Of a stretch of DNA of 64,000 bases, positions 58,682 through 64,000 are shown in pieces. The notes below the pieces were generated by a model. It did no database searches. It saw nothing but the letters and a program-made list of their open reading frames with translations, and was not told the origin of the DNA. The stretch's first letter is position 1, and each line of letters opens with the position of its first letter. Made by a program: the position numbers and the translations under genes. The DNA lies in the NCBI GenBank assembly GCA_040905185.1, contig JBBDRZ010000003.1, positions 396,794-460,793 of the forward strand, given 5' to 3'. The DNA is from DASTEQ01 sp040905185 (GTDB taxonomy: Bacteria; Chloroflexota; Limnocylindria; QHBO01).

Positions 58682-59737
58682 ATGAGCACCGGTTTCAGCC
58701 CCTCCTTCGACTCCGAAGCGAGGGGTTCTTGTTCTCCGGCACGTGATTGTCACGCGTCGCGTCCGCGGGCTCGGTTCGCCCTCGCCGTGGCGCTGATGTC
58801 AGCGCTCGTCGCGCTGACAAGTTGCGCGGCCGCGCCGACGTCGACAGGCCCCACCATCCAGCCGACCATCCCGAGCCTGCCGGCGTCGCCGGATTCGGTC
58901 GGCCGGTCGTTTCCAGTCACGGTCACCGACGATGAGGGCACGTCGGTGGCGATTCCCGAGAGGCCTGAGCGGATCGTGTCGCTCACGCCAGGCACGACCG
59001 AGATCCTGTTCGCCATCGGTGCCGGCGATCGAGTGGTGGCGACCACCGACGCCGACGACTACCCGCCGGAAGCGGTTCTGCTTCCCGACGTCGCCTCGTT
59101 CGGCAGCGTCGACCTCGAGCGCATCGTCGAGCTCGAGGCCGATCTGGTGCTGGCGGGAGGCCTCGAGTACACCCCGTCGGATGCCATCCAGACGCTTCGT
59201 TCGCTCGACATTCCGGTGGTGGTGATCTACGCGGCGTCCGTCGACGGCGTGCTGGCCGACATCGAGCTGACCGGCGAGGCCGTGGGCAACGAGCGGCAGG
59301 CACGAGCGCTCGTCGACGAGATGCGGACCGAGATCGAGGCCCTCAGCGCCGCGGTCGAGGATCTGCCGCGGCCGCGCGTCTTCTACGAGATCGATGCCAG
59401 CGTCGGCGTGTACGGTCCGGCCGAGGACTCCTTCCTGGCGGAGATGATCCGCTTGGCCGGCGGTGAGCCGATCACCACCGGCTCGGCGCTCAGCTTCGAG
59501 ATCACACTCGAGCGACTGGTGGCCGCCGACCCCGAGGTCATCGTCCTGGGCGATGCCGCCTTCGGCGTGACACCCGAGCAGGTCGCCAAGCGGCCGGCGT
59601 GGGAGCAGATGACGGCGGTGCAGAAGGGGGCGGTCCGGGTCGTCGACGACAAGCTCGTCACCCGCCCCGGACCGCGGCTGGCGCAGGGCCTGCGCTCCTT
59701 GGTCCTAGCAATTCATCCCGACGCCCGCTTGCCGTAG
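58682..59737 (+). CDS. btuF: corrinoid ABC transporter substrate-binding lipoprotein (BtuF-like), 351 aa
   Basis: After an Arg-rich leader, a hydrophobic segment ends in lipobox LTSC, so this is a lipoprotein. The body has the FecB/BtuF-type fold: PERIVSLTPGTTEILFAIGA, DLERIVELEADLVLAGG, GEPITTGSALSFEITLERLV and ADPEVIVLGDAAFG. The position under a B12 riboswitch and before cobalamin genes supports a corrinoid ligand. No permease (BtuC) or ATPase (BtuD) gene is present nearby, so these must lie elsewhere. The ATG at 58682 is used; the long N-terminus may mean that a later start is real. Confidence 0.88.
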   Translation: MSTGFSPSFDSEARGSCSPARDCHASRPRARFALAVALMSALVALTSCAAAPTSTGPTIQPTIPSLPASPDSVGRSFPVTVTDDEGTSVAIPERPERIVSLTPGTTEILFAIGAGDRVVATTDADDYPPEAVLLPDVASFGSVDLERIVELEADLVLAGGLEYTPSDAIQTLRSLDIPVVVIYAASVDGVLADIELTGEAVGNERQARALVDEMRTEIEALSAAVEDLPRPRVFYEIDASVGVYGPAEDSFLAEMIRLAGGEPITTGSALSFEITLERLVAADPEVIVLGDAAFGVTPEQVAKRPAWEQMTAVQKGAVRVVDDKLVTRPGPRLAQGLRSLVLAIHPDARLP

Positions 59738-59755
59738 GGCTGAGGGAAAGCACCG

Positions 59756-60292
59756 ATGCCCCTGACCATGCTGCTCGGCGGCGCACGGAGCGGCAAGTCG
59801 CGCTGGGCCGTTCGGCTAGCGGTTCAAACCAGCCAGCCAGTGACCTTCGTGGCCACCGCCGAAGCGCGCGACACGGAGATGGCCGAGCGGATCAGCCGCC
59901 ATCGCGAACAGCGCCCGACCGGGTGGACGACCGTCGAGCAGCCACGCCTGCTCGGCGATGCGCTGCGAGACATCGACCATGACCGAACCGTCATCGTCGA
60001 CTGCCTCACCCTGTGGGTCTCCAACCTCCTCGAGCAGGGCCTGACCGACCGACAGGTGCGCGACCGAGCGCGCGAGGCTGCGACGCTGGCGGCCCATCAC
60101 GCGGGCGAGGTGATCGGCGTCAGCAATGAGGTTGGATCCGGCGTCGTCCCCATGACCGAGCTCGGCAGGCGGTACCAGGATCTGCTGGGCGAGGCCAACG
60201 CCATCTGGGTGGAGCGCGCGGCTCGCGCGGCCCTGGTGGTCGCCGGCCGGCTGGTCTGGCTCCCCGACGCGCCGACCGGGGACTCGAAGTGA
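59756..60292 (+). CDS. cobU: adenosylcobinamide kinase/guanylyltransferase (CobU/CobP), 178 aa
   Basis: The P-loop MLLGGARSGKSRWAVRL and the conserved GWTTVEQP, VIVDCLTLWVSNLL and GVVPMTELGRRYQDLLGEAN blocks identify CobU. It phosphorylates adenosylcobinamide and forms adenosylcobinamide-GDP. The start ATG follows the BtuF-like gene by 18 nt, and its stop overlaps CobT (GTGA). Confidence 0.93.
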   Translation: MPLTMLLGGARSGKSRWAVRLAVQTSQPVTFVATAEARDTEMAERISRHREQRPTGWTTVEQPRLLGDALRDIDHDRTVIVDCLTLWVSNLLEQGLTDRQVRDRAREAATLAAHHAGEVIGVSNEVGSGVVPMTELGRRYQDLLGEANAIWVERAARAALVVAGRLVWLPDAPTGDSK

Positions 60293-61290
60293 CGCGCCGC
60301 GACGATCGGCTGGCGACGCTCGACGACCTCCCCGAGCCGGACGAGGCGGCCAGGATGGCCGTGGCGCGGCGGGCCGTCGAGGTGCTGCGACCCACAGGCG
60401 CGCTCGCCCGACTCGACGCGGTTGCGATCTGGCTGGCAGGCTGGCAGCGCACCGATCAACCCCGGGTCGAGTCCCCTAGCGCGGTGGTGTTCGTCGCCGA
60501 TCATGGCGTGACGGCGGAGCAGGTCAGCGCCTATCCCTCGTCGGTCAATGGCGAGATGCTGCGGGCCCTCCGCGAGGGCAAGGCGACGGCGGCGGTGATG
60601 GCCCGCCAGCTGGGCGCCCAGCTACTGGTCGTCGACGTCGGCGTCGGCCGCCCGACCCGCAACCTCCGCCATGAGCCCGCCCTCTCGCAGGAGCGCTTCC
60701 GCGAGTGCTTTGCCGCCGGGCGCCGGGCCGTGGCCGAGCTGGACACAGACCTTCTGGTGCTGGGCGAGATGGGCATCGGCAACACCACCGCCGCGGCGGC
60801 GGTGTGCGCTGCCCTGTACGGTGGCCGCGCCAGCGACTGGACCGGACGCGGGACAGGCATCGACGACGACACGCTGCGTCGCAAGCGAGCCGTGGTCGCG
60901 GCGGCGCGGCGGCGCGTCGGCACAGTCACCGACCCGCTCGAGATCCTGCGACAGCTCGGCGGATCGGAGCTGGTCGCCCTCGCCGGTGCGACCATCGAGG
61001 CTCGCGCGCGGTCGATCCCGGTCATCCTCGACGGCTTCGTGGTGGGAGCCGCCGTGGCGCCGCTGTCCGTGGCGCGCCCCGGCGTCCTCGACCATTGCCT
61101 GGCGGGGCACGTCTCTGCCGAACCGGGCCATCGGCGTCTGCTCGGCTTGCTGCGGATGGAGCCGCTGCTCGACCTCGACCTGCGGCTGGGCGAGGCCAGC
61201 GGCGGCCTCGCCGCCCTGGCTCTCGTCCGTCTTGCAGCCGCCTGCGTCAGCGACGTCGCCACCTTCTCCGAGTGGGGCATCGGCCCGTGA
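60289..61290 (+). CDS. cobT: nicotinate-nucleotide-dimethylbenzimidazole phosphoribosyltransferase (CobT), 333 aa
   Basis: Typical blocks are VFVADHGVTAEQVSAYPSSV, LVVDVGVGRPTRNL, GEMGIGNTTAAAAVCAAL, GRGTGIDDDTLRRKRAVV, VIPVILDGFVVGAAVAP and HRRLLGLLRMEPLLDLDLRLGEASG. It makes alpha-ribazole phosphate for the lower ligand. GTG start, 4-nt overlap with cobU; its stop overlaps cobS. Confidence 0.94.
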   Translation: MTRRDDRLATLDDLPEPDEAARMAVARRAVEVLRPTGALARLDAVAIWLAGWQRTDQPRVESPSAVVFVADHGVTAEQVSAYPSSVNGEMLRALREGKATAAVMARQLGAQLLVVDVGVGRPTRNLRHEPALSQERFRECFAAGRRAVAELDTDLLVLGEMGIGNTTAAAAVCAALYGGRASDWTGRGTGIDDDTLRRKRAVVAAARRRVGTVTDPLEILRQLGGSELVALAGATIEARARSIPVILDGFVVGAAVAPLSVARPGVLDHCLAGHVSAEPGHRRLLGLLRMEPLLDLDLRLGEASGGLAALALVRLAAACVSDVATFSEWGIGP

Positions 61291-62033
61291 AGGGACTATC
61301 GGCGGCCATCGCCTTCCTCACCCGGCTGCCGCTACCGGCGCCAACCCCGCCGGCGATGGCCGCCTCGCTCCCCTGGTTCCCCGTGGTCGGCGCGCTGCTC
61401 GGCCTGTTCGCGGCCGTCCTCTACGCCACGGCACGTCTCGTCCTGCCGTCACTCGTCGCCGCCACCCTGGCAATCGCGGCGGTCATCCTGGTGACCGGCG
61501 CGCTCCATGAGGATGGGTTGGCCGACAGCACTGACGCCTGGGGCGGCGGCTCGTCGCGAGAGGAGACCCTGCGCATCCTGCGCGATCCGCAGCACGGCAC
61601 CTACGCCCTCCTGGCGCTGGTGCTCAGTGTCCTGCTCCGCGTCGCGGCCCTGGCGTCGCTGACACCGGTGGCCGCGGTCGCCATCCTTCCGGCAGTCCAT
61701 GCCATCAGCCGCGGCGTACTGGTCGGCCTGCTGGCGGCGATTCCCGCGGCGCGCGACGATGGACTGGCCAGCGGCTTCGCGTCGCTGGCCTCGGCGCGCC
61801 AGACCGCCATCACGCTGGTCGTGACGGGAGCGTTCGGCGTTGCCCTCCTGGGTCCCCGGTTTATTCCAGCAACGGCCCTGGTCATCGCCATCTCGTGGCT
61901 CGTGCGGCGGCTGGCGTTGCGGCGCATCGGCGGCATCACCGGCGACGTGTTGGGGGCGACGCAGCAGCTCAACGAGATCGCCCTGCTTGTCTTCTTTGCC
62001 GGCCTCGGCGAGGCCGGATGGAGGGTCCCGTGA
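61287..62033 (+). CDS. cobS: adenosylcobinamide-GDP ribazoletransferase (CobS), 248 aa
   Basis: Multi-spanning membrane enzyme that joins adenosylcobinamide-GDP and alpha-ribazole. The catalytic motif is HEDGLADSTDAWGGG, with FLTRLPLP near the N-terminus and GGITGDVLGATQQLNEIALL near the C-terminus. GTG start at the GTGA overlap (61287). Confidence 0.94.
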   Translation: MKGLSAAIAFLTRLPLPAPTPPAMAASLPWFPVVGALLGLFAAVLYATARLVLPSLVAATLAIAAVILVTGALHEDGLADSTDAWGGGSSREETLRILRDPQHGTYALLALVLSVLLRVAALASLTPVAAVAILPAVHAISRGVLVGLLAAIPAARDDGLASGFASLASARQTAITLVVTGAFGVALLGPRFIPATALVIAISWLVRRLALRRIGGITGDVLGATQQLNEIALLVFFAGLGEAGWRVP

Positions 62034-62542
62034 CGACGCGACTGTGGCTCGTCCGGCACGGCGAAACCGACTGGAGTGCCGCCGGTCGGCTGAACGGATG
62101 GTGCGACGTCCCGCTGAACCAGCGCGGCCGCGACCAGGCACGCGGCGTGTCGGACCGGCTGAAACGGCAGCACTTCATCACGGTCTGGTCCTCGGATCTG
62201 CAGCGCGCAGCGGAGACGGCTCGCCTGGCGTACGGTGAGCCGGTCGTTGACGCCCGCGTCCGGGAGCTCGACTTCGGGACCCTGGAGGGGCTGCCCTGGG
62301 GCGGCCTCTCCAAGGGGGTTCAGGACGCGCTCGTCGACTTCGATGCCTTCGAGGCCCGCGGCGGTGAGACGATCGCGGCGATGCGGGGGCGCGTTCTCGG
62401 CTTCCTCCGCGAACTTGAGTCTGGCGACCACCTGGTCTTCACCCACGGGGGCGTGATCCGGCTGCTCTTGCGGGCAGCCGGGATCGATTGCGCGGTCAGA
62501 CCCGGCGAGCTAATGATCCTCAGCGTGCAGAGCGCTCCGTGA
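62030..62542 (+). CDS. cobC: histidine phosphatase, probable alpha-ribazole phosphatase (CobC), 170 aa
   Basis: Phosphoglycerate-mutase-like fold with the catalytic LVRHGETDWSAAGRLNGWCD (phospho-His), SSDLQRAAETARL, ELDFGTLEG and FTHGGVIRLLL (second His). It is the last gene of the cobalamin operon, overlapping cobS by 4 nt (GTGA at 62030); an ATG at 62018 is an alternative start. The alpha-ribazole-5'-phosphate phosphatase role follows from operon position. Confidence 0.88.
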   Translation: MTTRLWLVRHGETDWSAAGRLNGWCDVPLNQRGRDQARGVSDRLKRQHFITVWSSDLQRAAETARLAYGEPVVDARVRELDFGTLEGLPWGGLSKGVQDALVDFDAFEARGGETIAAMRGRVLGFLRELESGDHLVFTHGGVIRLLLRAAGIDCAVRPGELMILSVQSAP

Positions 62543-62607
62543 TGCCCTGATTGCCTGTCAGGACTCCGTCGTCGCTGTGCCCGCTCCTGCGAGCGAACGA
62601 CCCGGGC

Positions 62608-63828
62608 TCAGGCGGAGGGCGCGGCGACGCGAAGTTCCTGGATCTTGCGACTGAGGTCTCGCACTTCGCCAAGGGCGGCGGAGTACGCCCCATGTGCTGC
62701 CTCGACCTCGGCCACGGACGCATTTGGTCGCCTCGCAAGCGCCAGAAGAGCCGCGAGCCCCTCGCGCCAGCGGATGAGCGCCCCGAGCGTCGCCTCGTGG
62801 AGGGTCCGTCGCGGTGCCGGTACGACCAGCCGATCGAGCGCATCGAGGGCAGACACGATGCCCGCCTGTTGAGCCTCCAAGCCAGCAACCGCGGCGGTGC
62901 GTCGCTCCACCTCTGATGCCTCGCCTTGCCTCGGCACTGACGGCGCTTGAACGGCCCGCTCCACCTCGGCCACGATTTCGGCGACCCGAGCTTCCCAGCG
63001 ATCGACCACAAAGTCTGCCGCTAGGTCTGGATGCGCTCGCCCGATCGGTGCCAGGAGGAGGTCAGCCGCTTCGTTGCACGTCCGGAGATCCTCTGCGGTG
63101 ATCGGTCGGTGATGGGCAACCTTGCGCCGGACCTTGTTCAGCCGCTTCATCGCCTCCTCGAAGGCGTCGGGGTCGACCAGACAGCCGTCGTCGAACCATG
63201 CCGTCTGCTCCACGATGGCGTCGCGGAGTTGTGGCAAGTACGTGAACTCCAGGAGCGTGCCAGGCTCATCGGCATCGCGGCCCTCGGCCTCGGCATGCTT
63301 GCGCATCTCCTGCCGGTCGGACGCAGACCACAGTTGAGCCACATAGCCATCACCGGCCTGCTTGCTCCCGTGGTCGTCGATCAGTTCGCGCAACGCTGAT
63401 TCCACCTGACCGATCCGACGGTCAGCCTGCGAACGCCGGTAGGCCGGCGTGTTCTCCTGCACCAGACTCCCGGACAGCCATTCAATGGGCTGCCCGTTGG
63501 CGATGAAGCGCGCAGCTTCGATGGATGAGACGATCCACATCAGCTCCTCGTCGCTGCCTGCCGTGTACGCGCGAACGCCGATCGACTGAACTCCCAACAC
63601 TGGGAACAGCCCGGGCACATCGAGCCCTGAGAGAGCGCCCATGACGTTGGCGATCTCCGCGCGCACGGCCATCGGATCGTCCGACTCCACATCGGTCTCG
63701 ACCACCAGAGTCCGGTCCGTCACGCGGACCCCTCGCAGGCGAATGGGGCTGGCGCCGAGTCGGTCGACAAGGGTCAGCGACTCCGCAATCAACCGCAGGG
63801 AAGTCGCAGGGTCGAAGGTCACGGACAC
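62608..63828 (-). CDS. HEPN-like (Swt1-type) protein, 406 aa
   Basis: Residues ~210-260 hold a HEPN-like block, QLRDAIVEQTAWF ... AFEEAMKRLNKVRRKVAHHR PITAEDLRTCNEAADLLL, with the R-x3-4-H RNase-type motif in RRKVAHH, as in Swt1-family HEPN domains. The N-terminal ~130 residues form a beta-rich domain of unknown type. The C-terminal ~130 residues form long helices (EVERRTAAVAGLEAQQAGIV). HEPN proteins are often RNases in defence or toxin-antitoxin systems. It stands alone, convergent with cobC. Confidence 0.65.
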   Translation of the reverse strand: MSVTFDPATSLRLIAESLTLVDRLGASPIRLRGVRVTDRTLVVETDVESDDPMAVRAEIANVMGALSGLDVPGLFPVLGVQSIGVRAYTAGSDEELMWIVSSIEAARFIANGQPIEWLSGSLVQENTPAYRRSQADRRIGQVESALRELIDDHGSKQAGDGYVAQLWSASDRQEMRKHAEAEGRDADEPGTLLEFTYLPQLRDAIVEQTAWFDDGCLVDPDAFEEAMKRLNKVRRKVAHHRPITAEDLRTCNEAADLLLAPIGRAHPDLAADFVVDRWEARVAEIVAEVERAVQAPSVPRQGEASEVERRTAAVAGLEAQQAGIVSALDALDRLVVPAPRRTLHEATLGALIRWREGLAALLALARRPNASVAEVEAAHGAYSAALGEVRDLSRKIQELRVAAPSA

Positions 63829-64000
63829 ATGCTGCCACCCATTTCGTGCGGCCGATTTCGACAGCGGGGCGAAACCGCTGGAGGATCTCTACGGGCGGCC
63901 AGGACCTGAACCGTCTGTGTGGTGGAGCCCGGCCGTACCGGCGTGCTGACAAGCTCCTATGGTTGTCAAGCGGCGGGGACGGACTCGAACTGACCCGCCT
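63829..64000. other. window end, no supported gene
   Basis: A TTCGAGTCC-like T-loop on the minus strand near 63975-63990 hints at a tRNA crossing the edge, but its T-stem has two mismatches. Nothing else was recognised. Confidence 0.25.

Noticed and set aside
63960..64000. Possible tRNA 3' end on the minus strand at the window edge
   Set aside because: A TTCGAGT loop is present, but the T-stem has two mismatches in five pairs and the rest lies outside the window.

Overview
The window is high-GC DNA, almost certainly bacterial. Leaderless-looking promoters (TANNNT about 7 nt before a start codon), lipoproteins, a SARP/BTAD regulator, PadR and FCD-GntR regulators, an RHS tip and a cobalamin riboswitch are compatible with a soil or freshwater Chloroflexota (for example a Limnocylindria-like lineage) or with Actinomycetota. 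That assignment is inference; there is no rRNA marker here. Genes are packed into short operons with many 1-8 nt ATGA/GTGA overlaps, and are separated by patches of debris.

Left part (1-15.6 kb): a left-truncated IS1-like transposase; a secreted S1 protease with a lipoprotein and a decayed copy of the lipoprotein tail; a DUF5131 (Gp37/Gp68) three-Cys-motif protein convergent with its TcmP partner; a 3'-truncated OLD/TOPRIM-type gene; and an operon (8.2-13.6 kb) of MauD-like thioredoxin, PadR regulator, ABC ATPase, Tat-exported 12-cysteine mini-protein, 879-aa FtsX permease and a MauE-like remnant. I consider the last the best candidate for an undescribed system. An RHS tip with a translationally coupled small membrane protein follows.

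Middle-left (15.7-29.6 kb): a ubiquitin-like conjugation module (JAB-E1 fusion, E2-like, Ubl) divergent from an ImmA/IrrE metallopeptidase and next to a sigma factor/HTH pair. The two promoter regions share a 21-nt bipartite motif. Then come a phospholipase D-like protein, a SARP-family ATPase regulator, a methyltransferase, an AbiEi/AbiEii toxin-antitoxin pair, and a second TOPRIM-type copy that is truncated at its 5' end.

Catabolic island (29.6-47.9 kb): 17 co-directional minus-strand genes run from a cupin at 46.7 kb to a thiolase at 30.0 kb. They encode a split transketolase, GntR regulator, cyclase, alcohol dehydrogenase, a complete branched-chain-amino-acid-type ABC importer, a TRZ/ATZ-like amidohydrolase, a three-subunit molybdenum hydroxylase, an ACMSD-like amidohydrolase and a thiolase. 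A promoter with an overlapping palindrome lies at the first gene. The block is bracketed by two direct 88-bp repeats (about 80% identical) with internal 12-bp repeats, and a frameshifted tyrosine integrase lies at the right edge, so it looks like a fossil integrative element.

Right part (47.9-64 kb): a PHP-ATPase (TrlF-like), a Trp/Pro-rich membrane protein, an EEP-fold nuclease/phosphatase plus a displaced 104-bp fragment of it, small hypotheticals, an intact IS481-family element with a 6-bp target duplication, an EAL-domain phosphodiesterase, a cobalamin riboswitch heading a BtuF-cobU-cobT-cobS-cobC operon (corrinoid uptake and nucleotide-loop assembly), and a HEPN-like protein.
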